DNA of 21,011 nucleotides, from the NCBI GenBank assembly GCA_045628105.1, contig JAZQOX010000028.1, positions 1 to 21,011 on the forward strand, written 5' to 3'. Both the position numbers and the translations under genes were made by a program. Below, in pieces: positions 8,678-16,271 of this stretch (within the stretch, counting starts at the first letter, position 1; each line of letters opens with the position of its first letter). The notes beneath the pieces were generated by a model. It made no database searches. It was not told the origin of the DNA and saw only the letters and a list, made by a program, of their open reading frames with translations. The stretch is from UMGS1781 sp045628105 (GTDB lineage Bacteria > Bacillota > Clostridia > TANB77 > CAG-508).

Positions 8678-10039
8678 TCATCTTAATTCTAGACGAGCCA
8701 CACTTTCCACGTGGTTTGTATATGGAAACATGTCAACTGGTTGTACTTCTTTTATTTCATATTTTTCTTCTAATAGTTTTAAATCTCTTGCAAGTGTTGC
8801 AGGATTGCAGCTTATATAAACAATTTTTTCTGGCGTAAGATTTTTCAACACTTCTATTGTATTATTATCTAATCCCTTTCTTGGTGGATCTACAAATACT
8901 GTGTCTATTTTATCGTCTATATTCTTTAAAATTTCTGGTAATACTTCTTCTACATCTCCTGCGTAAAATTCCGTATTATCTAAATTGTTTATTTGGGCAT
9001 TTTCCTTTGCATCTTCAATTGCCTGCTCAATTATCTCTATTCCATAAACTTTTTTGAAATATTTTGATGCAAATATTCCAATTGTTCCAATTCCGCAATA
9101 TAAGTCTAATGCCACATTTGATGAAGGGCAGCCGAGGGTGGCTTCCCCTACAGCTGTATTATATAATATTTCTGTTTGAATTGGATTAACCTGATAAAAA
9201 GATAATGGTGATATCTTAAATTTGTAATCTCCAAGGATATCATAGATATATCCATTTCCAAATATTGTTTTTGTTTTATCTCCTAAAATAACATTTGTGT
9301 TTTTAGTATTATAGTTTAAAACAATTGACTTAACGCATTCATTTTTTTCAGTTAAATACTTTACAAATTCCTTTTCATATTTAAAATTATTATCATTTAC
9401 AACTATTGTAACAAGAACCTCATTTGTTTTTACACCTATTCTTATTACGATATGTCTTACTGTTCCTTTTAAATTTTTTTCATCATAAACCTTAATTCCA
9501 TTTAATTTTATAAATTCAAAAATTTCATTTGCAATTTTATTACATGTATCATTTTGAATATAACATTTTGAAACAGGAACAATATCATGTGTTCTCATGG
9601 AATATACACCCATAACAGGCTTTTCATTTTTATCTAATCCTAAAGGATATTGCAGTTTGTTTCTATAAAATAAAGGGATTTCCATTCCGATTACATCATT
9701 AACTTTAATTTCTCTATTTAATGCTTTATACATGCAATTTTCAACTATTGCTTTCTTTATTTTTAATGTATATTCATATTTAATATGTCTTAAATTACAT
9801 CCTCCACATCTTGCATATTGAATACATTCTGTTTCTGTTCTATTTTCTGAATGTTTTAGAATCTTGATAATTTTTCCATAAGCAAAATTAGTCTGAACTT
9901 TAAGAATTTTTATTTGAACTTTTTCACCCTTTATTGCTCCTTGAATAAATATTGGAAAATTATCTATTTTAGCAATTCCTTCACCCTGATATCCATCATC
10001 TATAATTTCAACTTCATAAATTTCATTTTTCTCTATCAT
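8678..10039 (-). CDS. rlmCD: 23S rRNA (uracil-5)-methyltransferase, RlmCD/RlmD type
   Basis: 453 residues, normal length. An N-terminal TRAM domain (about 1-62, with DDGYQGEGIAKI) is followed by Fe-S cysteines C72, C78 and C81. The SAM motif is DLYCGIGTIGIF. The substrate/SAM motif is DPPRKGLD, the nucleophile motif is SCNPATLARD, and the C-terminal HVESVARLEL holds the expected general-base Glu. It methylates U to m5U in 23S rRNA in the cytoplasm; Firmicute enzymes often modify two sites, hence the RlmCD suggestion. AGGAG precedes the ATG. Oddity: residues about 292-302 (VGEATLGCPSS) are encoded by a GC-rich palindromic repeat inserted in frame (9120-9151). A frameshifted TRAM-less relative lies at 4937-6107. 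Confidence 0.93.
   Translation of the reverse strand: MIEKNEIYEVEIIDDGYQGEGIAKIDNFPIFIQGAIKGEKVQIKILKVQTNFAYGKIIKILKHSENRTETECIQYARCGGCNLRHIKYEYTLKIKKAIVENCMYKALNREIKVNDVIGMEIPLFYRNKLQYPLGLDKNEKPVMGVYSMRTHDIVPVSKCYIQNDTCNKIANEIFEFIKLNGIKVYDEKNLKGTVRHIVIRIGVKTNEVLVTIVVNDNNFKYEKEFVKYLTEKNECVKSIVLNYNTKNTNVILGDKTKTIFGNGYIYDILGDYKFKISPLSFYQVNPIQTEILYNTAVGEATLGCPSSNVALDLYCGIGTIGIFASKYFKKVYGIEIIEQAIEDAKENAQINNLDNTEFYAGDVEEVLPEILKNIDDKIDTVFVDPPRKGLDNNTIEVLKNLTPEKIVYISCNPATLARDLKLLEEKYEIKEVQPVDMFPYTNHVESVARLELR
9120..9151. repeat. GC-rich palindromic repeat inside rlmCD
   Basis: GGGCAGCC and GGCTTCCC arms (9126-9133 and 9140-9147, 7 of 8 complementary) around GAGGGT, flanked by GATGAA and CTAC. Base composition is sharply unlike the surrounding AT-rich gene and resembles dispersed intergenic palindromes of Clostridia. 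It is translated in frame just before the SAM-binding motif. Confidence 0.6.
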
Positions 10040-10096
10040 AATTCTTAACTCCTATTTTTTAATTATATGCTAAATCATGCCAAAAATCAAGAGATC

Positions 10097-10158
10097 TAGT
10101 TAGACCTGTCCCAGAATCCGACGATTTTAGGGACTGTCCTTAAAAAGGACACTGTAAC
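10097..10158. repeat. GTCCC/GGGAC palindromic repeat element
   Basis: Imperfect hairpin GTCCCAGAATC ... GATTTTAGGGAC, then TGTCCTT-AAA-AAGGACA. It shares the GGGAC-TGTCC core with the perfect palindrome at 14174-14206 and sits between rlmCD and the Cys-rich small gene, upstream of both. Confidence 0.55.
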
Positions 10159-10240
10159 ACTTTTTTATTTTCAGAATACTATATACTATAACGAATGAAA
10201 AAAACTTAAGATTTTTTCTTCACAGGGAGGTGAAAGAAGT

Positions 10241-10366
10241 ATGCCAGAAAATAGAGGATGCGGTTGCGGTGGTTTCGGTTTTGGTAACGACTGTTGCTGG
10301 ATTATAATTCTTTTAATAATAGTCTGCTGCTGTTGCGGAGGAAATAACGGATGCGGTGGATGCTAG
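10241..10366 (+). CDS. Tiny Cys/Gly-rich membrane peptide (41 aa)
   Basis: An ATG 11 bases after a GGGAGG site opens a 41-residue ORF ending in TAG: a Gly/Cys-rich start (RGCGCGGFGFGN), one hydrophobic segment WIIILLIIV (20-28), then CCCCGGNNGCGGC. Ten of 41 residues are Cys. The plan (GFGFG before a short helix) resembles the YjcZ/tiny-TM family of spore-forming Firmicutes, but with a Cys-rich flank. Upstream, TGTAAC-16-AATACTA (10153-10181) is loosely like a forespore sigma promoter, and a sigma-A alternative is weak. A strong terminator follows. It is probably a spore or envelope peptide (inference). Confidence 0.7.
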   Translation: MPENRGCGCGGFGFGNDCCWIIILLIIVCCCCGGNNGCGGC

Positions 10367-10443
10367 TTAGAATTATAAAAAAGTAATTCTTTTTAAGTCT
10401 TGGGTGGATACTTTTTCCACCACCACGTTTTTAAATACCTACT

Positions 10444-10486
10444 AAAAAGACTATTCTAGAAATTTAATAATCTAGAATAGCCTTTT
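10444..10486. terminator. Bidirectional terminator
   Basis: Perfect 10-base arms CTATTCTAGA / TCTAGAATAG (10451-10460 and 10471-10480), flanked by AAAAAG and CTTTTT so that it works both ways. It separates the convergent Cys-rich peptide gene and the HIT gene. Confidence 0.9.
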
Positions 10487-10490
10487 TATT

Positions 10491-10835
10491 TTATGCTATT
10501 TTTGTTCCTAATTTTTTTCCACCAAGTATGTGAAAATGTAAATGTTTAACTTCTTGTCCTCCATCTTCACCGCAATTTACAATTACTCTAAATCCTCTTT
10601 CTAATATTCCTTCTTGTTTTGCAATCTTATTAATAACTGTATATATCTTACCAACAATTGCTTCGTCTTCTGGTGTAAGTTCAGCTAAACTTGTTATGTG
10701 TTTTTTTGGTATTACTAAAACATGTACTGGTGTTTGTGGATTAATATCTCTAAATGCTAGAATTTCCTCATCTTCGTAAACAATGTTCGATGGAATTTCT
10801 TTATTTATAATTTTACAAAAAATACAATCGTTCAT
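10491..10835 (-). CDS. HIT-family (HINT-like) nucleotide hydrolase
   Basis: 114 residues, usual for bacterial HINT proteins. Motifs: CIFCKIINKEIPS with a zinc-type Cys pair at the start, then FRDINPQTPVHVLVIPKKHI, and the C-terminal histidine triad HLHFHILGG. The middle His is the nucleophile. Family members hydrolyse aminoacyl- or other purine nucleoside phosphoramidates in the cytosol. It is last in an apparent alaS-lipoprotein-HIT transcript, 19 bases after the lipoprotein stop, with an AAAGGAG site. Proximity to alaS fits removal of aminoacyl-AMP by-products, but that is inference. Confidence 0.93.
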   Translation of the reverse strand: MNDCIFCKIINKEIPSNIVYEDEEILAFRDINPQTPVHVLVIPKKHITSLAELTPEDEAIVGKIYTVINKIAKQEGILERGFRVIVNCGEDGGQEVKHLHFHILGGKKLGTKIA

Positions 10836-10854
10836 ACTATTTTCTCCTTTAATA

Positions 10855-11475
10855 TTATTTTATGTAACTCCGTGGAAGTCCATCTTCATTTAATCCACCT
10901 TCCCAAGATGAATAAACATTTCCTTTTTTTAGTTGAATTACTTCAGATTCTTTTTCTTCATTCTCAAGTTTTCCTGTCATCATATTTACTGAGTGTCTTT
11001 TGATAAAATTATTTGATAAATATGTTATTGTGAACTCAGTAATCCCATAAAATTCTAAATTTGATTCCATATAGAAAGTAACTGGTTCATTTAAAGTTTC
11101 AGCTTCTTTATGCCATTCTGAATTTGATTTTGTAATATTACATTTAATTATTTTATTTTCAACCTTATAGTCGCCTTCAAACCATCCTCCGTTTCCATAA
11201 TATAAAACAAATGTATTATCGTTTTTGAATTGTAATGTATTGCCCATCATTCCAGTTATATATATATCTTCTAAATATTTTTCATCTGGATTTTGCCAGA
11301 ATAAGGATGACTCTTGTAATGCTTTACTTATTTGTAAATCTATTTCTTCATTTTCTTTGTTGCTTACTTCATCATCTTCATTTTCTATATTTTTATTATT
11401 TACACATCCGGTTAAATTTATTATGATTAAAGTTGCTACAAGTATTATACTTATATTTTTTAAAATCTTTTTCAT
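10855..11475 (-). CDS. Predicted lipoprotein of unknown function
   Basis: 206 residues. Signal peptide with a basic start (MKKILKN), a hydrophobic core and lipobox LTGC; Cys24 would be lipidated, placing the protein on the outer face of the membrane. An acidic, low-complexity linker (25-48) follows, then a mixed beta-rich domain with MMGNTLQFKNDNTFVLYYGNGGWFEGDYKVENK, a pattern seen in calycin-like or lipocalin-like small binding domains, though no family is recognised. It lies 25 bases after alaS and before the HIT gene, probably co-transcribed. The ribosome site is weak (GGGG). No further role can be claimed. Confidence 0.8.
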   Translation of the reverse strand: MKKILKNISIILVATLIIINLTGCVNNKNIENEDDEVSNKENEEIDLQISKALQESSLFWQNPDEKYLEDIYITGMMGNTLQFKNDNTFVLYYGNGGWFEGDYKVENKIIKCNITKSNSEWHKEAETLNEPVTFYMESNLEFYGITEFTITYLSNNFIKRHSVNMMTGKLENEEKESEVIQLKKGNVYSSWEGGLNEDGLPRSYIK

Positions 11476-11500
11476 TTTTTAATTACCCCGCTATTACATT

Positions 11501-13270
11501 TTATTCCAATATAGCCTTTATACGTCTAACTCCTGCTGATGATGCTTCTTCTTTTTTAATTTTAAAGTGTCCTAATTCGCTTGTATTCTTTACATGAGGT
11601 CCTCCACAGAGTTCAATTGAAACATCTCCAATTTTATATACTGTTACTACATCTCCATATTTGTTTATAAACATTGCTTCTGCACCTAGTTTTAAAGCAT
11701 CTTCTTTTGGCATTTCCATTTTTTCTACTGGTATTGCCATTTTTATATACTCATTAACTAAGTCTTCTGCTTGTTGTTTTTGCTCGTCTGTCATTTTTTC
11801 ATTATGTGAAAAGTCAAATCTCATTCTTTCTACAGTAATGTTACTTCCTTTTTGGTGTACATGGTCTCCTAATACTTTTTTAAGTGCTGCATTTAGAAGG
11901 TGTGTTGCTGTGTGATATTTTGTCTCTATTTCTCCTGTTGAAGCTAGCCCACCTTTGAATTTTTGGTTTGCTCCTTCTCTTGATTTTTCTTGATGTTCTG
12001 CAAATTTTTGTTTAAATCCTTCTATATCTACAGTTAAGCCTTGCTCTTTGGCAAGTTCTTCTGTTAATTCTATTGGGAATCCATATGTATCATATAGTCT
12101 AAATGCTATGTCTTTATTTATTTCTTTTGATTCTAAATTTCTTGTTGATTTTTCAAATTCTCTTAGTACCTTTTCAAGAGTTCTATTGAATTTAACCTTT
12201 TCATCTTTTAATACTTGTAAAATAACATCTTTATTCTTTTCAAGTTCTTTATAGTATTTAGAATATTTGTTTATAATTAATTCTGCTAATTCTTGCTCCC
12301 AGTTACTATTTATATCAATATTTAATTTTTTAGCATATCTGATTATTCTTCTTATAAGTCTTCTTAATATGTATCCTTGATCAGTATTAGATGGTTTAAT
12401 TCCAGCTTCATCACCAGCTATCATTACAACAGCTCTTATGTGGTCTGCAATTATTCTCATTGCTTTTTGATTTTCTTGTTGTTCATAAGATAATCCAGAT
12501 ACTTCCTCTATTTTAGCAATTACATCTTTCCAAACTGAAGATTTGTAATTATCTGTATATCCTTCTAAAATTGCAGTTACTCTTTCAACTCCTAAACCTG
12601 TATCAACATTTTTATTTTTTAATGGTTTGAATGTGCCATCAACTTCATGGTTATATTGCATAAAAACATTATTCCAAATTTCAACCCAATTTTCGTTTTC
12701 TGGGTCAAATTTTTCTGGAATTGCTTCTGTACTTCTCCAATAAAAAATTTCTGTATCGGGTCCACAAGGTCCTGGAGCTTCCATGTTTGGCCACCAGTTA
12801 TTCTCTTCTGGCAAGAAAGCTATTCTTTCTTCTTTTATTCCTTGTTTTTTCCAAATTTCAGCTGATTCAGTATCTGCAGGAACAATATCATTTCCTTTAA
12901 ATACAGTTACTGCTAATCTTTCTACTGGAATTTCTAAATATTTTGTTAAAAGTTCAAAACTCCATGCAATTGCGTCCTCTTTAAAGTAATCACCTAAAGA
13001 CCAGTTTCCAAGCATTTCAAAAAATGTATGGTGAGTTGTATCACCAATTGAGTCTAGATCATTTGTTCTGAAGCATTTCTGAACATCTGTTAAACGAGTT
13101 CCCTCTGGATGTGGTTCACCTTTTAAATATGGTACTAATGGTTGCATTCCAGCAGTATTAAATAAACATGTTGGATCATTTTCAGGTATAATTGGTGCAC
13201 TTGGAATTATTTTGTGTCCTTTGCTTTCAAAAAATTTTAAATATGTATCTTTTAAATTAATAGTTTTCAT
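11501..13270 (-). CDS. alaS: Alanyl-tRNA synthetase, compact form without C-Ala
   Basis: 589 residues against about 870-880 for usual bacterial AlaRS. The class II catalytic core is complete, with CFRTNDLDSIGD, HHTFFEMLGNW and DTGLGVERV, followed by the tRNA-recognition region (DQGYILRRLIRR). The SAD editing domain is present: zinc-site motifs HTATH and CGGPH, ending SSAGVRRI. The coiled coil and C-Ala domain are absent, and the beta-barrel usually between catalytic and editing parts also appears reduced (KFKGGLASTGEIETKYHTATH follows almost directly). It charges tRNA-Ala and should still clear Ser/Gly mischarges. Its own promoter and AAAGGCGG site precede it. It ends with a stop at the domain boundary, without sign of frameshift. 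Confidence 0.95.
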   Translation of the reverse strand: MKTINLKDTYLKFFESKGHKIIPSAPIIPENDPTCLFNTAGMQPLVPYLKGEPHPEGTRLTDVQKCFRTNDLDSIGDTTHHTFFEMLGNWSLGDYFKEDAIAWSFELLTKYLEIPVERLAVTVFKGNDIVPADTESAEIWKKQGIKEERIAFLPEENNWWPNMEAPGPCGPDTEIFYWRSTEAIPEKFDPENENWVEIWNNVFMQYNHEVDGTFKPLKNKNVDTGLGVERVTAILEGYTDNYKSSVWKDVIAKIEEVSGLSYEQQENQKAMRIIADHIRAVVMIAGDEAGIKPSNTDQGYILRRLIRRIIRYAKKLNIDINSNWEQELAELIINKYSKYYKELEKNKDVILQVLKDEKVKFNRTLEKVLREFEKSTRNLESKEINKDIAFRLYDTYGFPIELTEELAKEQGLTVDIEGFKQKFAEHQEKSREGANQKFKGGLASTGEIETKYHTATHLLNAALKKVLGDHVHQKGSNITVERMRFDFSHNEKMTDEQKQQAEDLVNEYIKMAIPVEKMEMPKEDALKLGAEAMFINKYGDVVTVYKIGDVSIELCGGPHVKNTSELGHFKIKKEEASSAGVRRIKAILE

Positions 13271-13297
13271 TTATATTCCGCCTTTCTAACATGTTAT

Positions 13298-13327
13298 ATT
13301 ATACACTTAAATTGGTATATTTTTCAA
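13298..13327 (-). promoter_or_regulatory. alaS promoter
   Basis: Minus strand TTGAAA (13322-13327), 18-base spacer, TATAAT (13298-13303). It lies downstream of the RNA terminator at 13364-13394, so alaS need not depend on read-through. No T-box sequence is present between it and the start codon. Confidence 0.7.
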
Positions 13328-13363
13328 TAGTTTTAGAAATTTTTGTAAAATTATTTTATAATA

Positions 13364-13394
13364 GAAAAAGCTGCTTCCCATCAGAGAAACAGCT
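13364..13394 (-). terminator. Terminator of the small RNA
   Basis: AGCTGTTTC and GGAAGCAGCT arms on the minus strand (one mismatch) followed by TTTTTC. It ends about 95 bases before alaS. Confidence 0.75.
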
Positions 13395-13512
13395 AAAAAT
13401 CTTGTCGAATTATTTCCCGCAGGTTGTGCGAGTTCGACTGACTATGTGAACAATTCCCAGAGCCATTAGAATCGATCACTTTTTGTTACGCTAGTAAACC
13501 AATGGTTTACAT
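13364..13512 (-). ncRNA. Independent structured small RNA, family not assigned
   Basis: A textbook promoter and a terminator define a transcript of about 150 bases with no convincing ORF. From the 5' end: GTAAACC-ATT-GGTTTAC inside GTTATG/CGTAAC; then GTGA...TCAC enclosing ATTC/GAAT; then GTCGAA/TTCGAC enclosing CTCGCA-CAACC-TGCGGG; then the terminator. The multi-hairpin shape argues against the single rod of 6S RNA. No T-box motif is seen despite alaS lying downstream. Confidence 0.6.
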
Positions 13513-13518
13513 AACCTT

Positions 13519-13547
13519 ATTATACCATATTCATTTTTATATGTCAA
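13519..13547 (-). promoter_or_regulatory. Consensus promoter of the small RNA
   Basis: Minus strand TTGACA (13542-13547), 17-base spacer, TATAAT (13519-13524): both hexamers are perfect, the strongest promoter in the window. The start is expected near 13512. Confidence 0.85.
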
Positions 13548-13552
13548 ATTTA

Positions 13553-13582
13553 TGCATATTTTTTATTTTTTTTCAAATACTA
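13553..13582 (+). promoter_or_regulatory. Possible forespore (sigma-G/F-like) promoter of spoVT
   Basis: TGCATA (13553-13558), 17-base spacer, AATACTA (13576-13582), resembling the sigma-G consensus TGnATA-CATACTA. This agrees with SpoVT being made in the forespore under sigma-G in Bacillus. Confidence 0.5.
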
Positions 13583-13616
13583 TTCTTGAATTTAAAGATT
13601 AAAAGGAGGTAAGATT

Positions 13617-14171
13617 TTGAAAGCAACAGGTGTAGTAAGAAGAATAGACGATTTAGGTAGAATTGTTATTCCAAAAGAAATAAGAAGAACTCTTCATATT
13701 AAAGAAGGCGATCCACTTGAAATTTTTACAGATAAAGAAGGTGAAATTATATTAAAAAAATATTCACCTATAGGAGAACTTTCCGAATTTGCAACAGGTT
13801 ATGCAGAAACTCTTGCAAAAACAACAGGCCATATTGCTTGCATTACAGATAAAGACACTGTAATTGCAGTCTCTGGTGGTTCTAAAAAAGAATTTTTAGA
13901 ACAAAATATTAGTCCAGAACTTGAAAAGCTTATTGAGAATAAAGAAATTTATACCAGTAAAGCAAACAATGAACTTTCTGTTCCAATAACTCAAAATGAT
14001 AATAAACAATGGAAATATAACTCCCAGGTTATATATCCGATAATTTCTGATGGTGATGTAATTGGAAGTGTTATTTTACTCTCAAAAGAAGAAAACACCA
14101 AAATGGGAGACACTGAACTTAAAGTGGTCCAATCAGCAGCAGGTTTTTTAAGCAGCCAGATGGATGTGTAA
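13617..14171 (+). CDS. spoVT: Stage V sporulation protein T, AbrB/SpoVT regulator
   Basis: 184 residues, close to the 178 of the Bacillus protein. The N-terminal swapped-hairpin AbrB DNA-binding domain (1-50) reads KATGVVRRIDDLGRIVIPKE, then IRRTLHIKEGDPLEIF. The C-terminal GAF-like domain spans about 55-180. It is a transcription factor of the forespore that adjusts sigma-G-dependent genes. The start is TTG, chosen because AAAGGAGGT lies six bases upstream and the family begins MKATG. It is monocistronic, with a sigma-G-like promoter upstream and palindrome plus terminator downstream. It is good evidence that the organism belongs to a spore-forming lineage. Confidence 0.96.
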   Translation: MKATGVVRRIDDLGRIVIPKEIRRTLHIKEGDPLEIFTDKEGEIILKKYSPIGELSEFATGYAETLAKTTGHIACITDKDTVIAVSGGSKKEFLEQNISPELEKLIENKEIYTSKANNELSVPITQNDNKQWKYNSQVIYPIISDGDVIGSVILLSKEENTKMGDTELKVVQSAAGFLSSQMDV

Positions 14172-14173
14172 AA

Positions 14174-14206
14174 TGTTCCAATTAGGGACAGTCCCTAATT
14201 GGAACA
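14174..14206. repeat. Perfect 33-base palindromic repeat (GGGACAGTCCC family)
   Basis: Perfect 16-base arms TGTTCCAATTAGGGAC and GTCCCTAATTGGAACA around a single A, beginning two bases after the spoVT stop. It belongs to the GGGAC-type repeats also seen at 10097-10158. Confidence 0.85.
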
Positions 14207-14240
14207 AAAAAGTTTCGGCTTATTGCCGAAACTTTTTTTA
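14207..14240. terminator. Bidirectional terminator between spoVT and ylbF
   Basis: GTTTCGGC / GCCGAAAC arms (14212-14219 and 14225-14232), with A-run before and T7 after, usable by both convergent genes. Confidence 0.9.
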
Positions 14241-14570
14241 TTGTATTAAATCTCTTACAGATTCGCTTATAATTTTATTAACATCTGCAAGCATTATATT
14301 AAATCTAACCTCAATATCAAAATACTCTTTTATATCCTTATTTTGATTTAAAATATTGTACATATCTTGAAGTTTTTTCATTTTTTCTGGATCATCTTTT
14401 CCTTGAAAAGACATTACTTGTACATCATATCTTATTTTTTCAAAGTCATCTATTTTCTTTTTCATTTCTACATCAGAATTAACCTTTTCTTTTGCATTTT
14501 TATATTCTAAATATTCTTTACTTTCCTGTATCGCTTTTGCTAAATTGTTAGCTTCATCATATACGTACAT
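14238..14570 (-). CDS. YlbF/YmcA-family regulator
   Basis: 110 residues, all-helical, beginning MYVYDEANNLAKAIQESKEY with the family pattern of an N-terminal helix (xxAxxLAxxIxxSxEYxxY) and later DFEKIRYDVQ and YFDIEVRFNIMLADVNKII. Family members (YlbF, YmcA with YaaT in Bacillus) form a complex that directs RNase Y processing and affects competence, biofilm and sporulation. Which paralogue this is cannot be told. It follows the glycosyltransferase by 12 bases: that gene's TAA stop overlaps the AAAGGAGG site, so the two are translationally coupled. Confidence 0.85.
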   Translation of the reverse strand: MYVYDEANNLAKAIQESKEYLEYKNAKEKVNSDVEMKKKIDDFEKIRYDVQVMSFQGKDDPEKMKKLQDMYNILNQNKDIKEYFDIEVRFNIMLADVNKIISESVRDLIQ

Positions 14571-14582
14571 ATTTTTCCTCCT

Positions 14583-15875
14583 TTATGCATATGCCTGACG
14601 TTTTTTGAAAGATAAAAGATTTGTAATATCTGATTCTGTACCTTTTTCTTTCTTGGCTTTCTTTGCTCTTTCTTGTAGAATTTCGTTTGCTTGGCGTTCT
14701 GCCATTGTCTGGCAAATTGCTTTTTCATATGTAAAATATGTATCTTGAGCTATTTTTGCCCAATTGTAATCATTTTTAACTTTGATTTTTGCTTGTTTTG
14801 TAACTTTATCGCATAGCTCAGGATTTAATAATAAAGCTAAAATAGAATCAGCAAGGGAATTTGGATTTCCAGCATAGCTCTTCATTCCATCCACGCCATG
14901 TTCAACAATTTCATTTAATCCACCAACATCTGAAACAACTGTTGGAACTCCAGCAAGCATTGCCTCTAATGCAACAATTCCAAATGGTTCATATGTGCTA
15001 GGGAATACTGAAACATCAGCACATTTGTACATTTTTGAAACCTGTTTTGCATTCATATATCCTGTAAAATAAACCTTTTGTCCTAGTCCCATATTTTCAA
15101 CTTGTGCTTTTAATTGATCCGTCATTCCACCTTTTCCTGCAATTATTAATTTTGCATCATGGTATCCATCTAAGATTTTTGGCATTGCAGAAATTAAATG
15201 TTGAACTCCTTTTTCATAAACAAGTCTTCCCATAAATAATATTATTTTTTCATTGTCAGCTGCATATTGCCTTCTAAAATCATAATCTCTTTCAATTCCT
15301 GAATATGAATTAATATTTATACCGTTTGATATTACATTTATTTTACTATATGGTAAGCCAAATAGTCTTTGTAATTCGTTTTTCATATATTTGCTATTTA
15401 CAATTACTTCTGATGATTCATATGTTAAAAGCCATTCTGTATCATTTACATACTTTTGTACTTCATCATGAATTCCACTATTTCTTCCTGCCTCTGTTGC
15501 ATGAATTGTACTAACAAGTGGTATATTATACGAATTTTTTAATGTTTTTGCACTATATGCAACAAGCCAATCATGTGCATGAATAACATCAAATTTACCA
15601 TTTTCAGCAATTAGTTCATTTGCTTTTGTAATCATATTAAAATTTAATTGCATAATCCAATCAATAAAATTATTAGGATTGATCATGTAGTTATCAACTC
15701 TATATACATCTACACCCTTATCATTTTCGTAATATGGCATTTCACCTTCTCTGTATGTAATAACGGTCACTTCATGTCCGTCCTTAATAAGTCTTTTTGA
15801 TAAATCGTGTACTACTCTTGCAATTCCTCCAACTATTCTTGGTGGATATTCCCATGTTAACATTAAAATTTTCAT
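14583..15875 (-). CDS. GT4-family glycosyltransferase (glycogen-synthase-like)
   Basis: 430 residues from the ATG at 15875, chosen because GGAGGG lies upstream and the family starts MKILMLTWEYPPRIVGG; an in-frame ATG 14 codons earlier is less likely. N-terminal Rossmann half: GGIARVVHDLSKRL, DVIHAHDWL. C-terminal half: FMGRLVYEKGVQHL, then EPFGIVALEAMLAG, the E-x7-E nucleotide-sugar site. It is a retaining GT-B enzyme. The WEYPP/GG start and IHAHDW are shared with bacterial and archaeal glycogen-synthase-like GT4/GT5 proteins, so alpha-glucan or another cytosolic glycoside synthesis is likely. The C-terminus carries a basic coiled stretch (ERAKKAKKEKG). It is first in an operon with the ylbF-family gene. 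Confidence 0.88.
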   Translation of the reverse strand: MKILMLTWEYPPRIVGGIARVVHDLSKRLIKDGHEVTVITYREGEMPYYENDKGVDVYRVDNYMINPNNFIDWIMQLNFNMITKANELIAENGKFDVIHAHDWLVAYSAKTLKNSYNIPLVSTIHATEAGRNSGIHDEVQKYVNDTEWLLTYESSEVIVNSKYMKNELQRLFGLPYSKINVISNGININSYSGIERDYDFRRQYAADNEKIILFMGRLVYEKGVQHLISAMPKILDGYHDAKLIIAGKGGMTDQLKAQVENMGLGQKVYFTGYMNAKQVSKMYKCADVSVFPSTYEPFGIVALEAMLAGVPTVVSDVGGLNEIVEHGVDGMKSYAGNPNSLADSILALLLNPELCDKVTKQAKIKVKNDYNWAKIAQDTYFTYEKAICQTMAERQANEILQERAKKAKKEKGTESDITNLLSFKKRQAYA

Positions 15876-15927
15876 CTTTATTTCCCTCCATTTATTTTTC
15901 CTTTGTTCCGTTATCACTAGCGTTTAC

Positions 15928-15956
15928 ATTTTATCCCATAATCATAAAAAAGTAAA
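15928..15956 (-). promoter_or_regulatory. Promoter of the glycosyltransferase-ylbF operon
   Basis: Minus strand TTTACT (15951-15956), 17-base spacer, TAAAAT (15928-15933), about 50 bases before the ATG at 15875. Confidence 0.6.
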
Positions 15957-15974
15957 CATTTTTTTACAATTTTT

Positions 15975-16223
15975 TTAAAACATTTTTATTATAATTAGAA
16001 GTATTACTCCTGGCAAGCCGCAAACGCCAATAAACAGTGAGTTTGCAGCATTTAGTCCAATATGTATTATTCCCATTGTATTAATAAAATATATTAGTAT
16101 GCCTCCTAAGATTGAGTTAAAAATTAATTTTACTATTTTACCAATATTTATTTTAAATGAAAAAATAAGAAATAAACCAAGAATTATACTACTTGTAATA
16201 ATTAAATAATTATTAATGTCCAA
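15975..16223 (-). CDS. bofA: BofA-family pro-sigma-K processing inhibitor
   Basis: 82 residues, two to three hydrophobic segments (about 6-22, 30-50, 58-80), ending in the family motif GLNAANSLFIGVCGLPGVIL before a short C-terminus. In Bacillus, BofA holds SpoIVFB inactive in the outer forespore membrane until the sigma-K checkpoint is passed. The start is TTG, set by the family alignment and a GAGGAGG site. It follows a DUF2508 gene, the same neighbour as yaaL-bofA in Bacillus, which supports the call. Confidence 0.88.
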   Translation of the reverse strand: MDINNYLIITSSIILGLFLIFSFKINIGKIVKLIFNSILGGILIYFINTMGIIHIGLNAANSLFIGVCGLPGVILLIIIKMF

Positions 16224-16271
16224 AATAATCCCTCCTCATAATAGGTATGAATCATTTTGGACAAATATGAT

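Noticed and set aside
13271..13512. T-box or other alanine-responsive leader of alaS
   Set aside because: No T-box sequence or specifier stem. The terminator closes the upstream RNA and alaS has its own promoter downstream.
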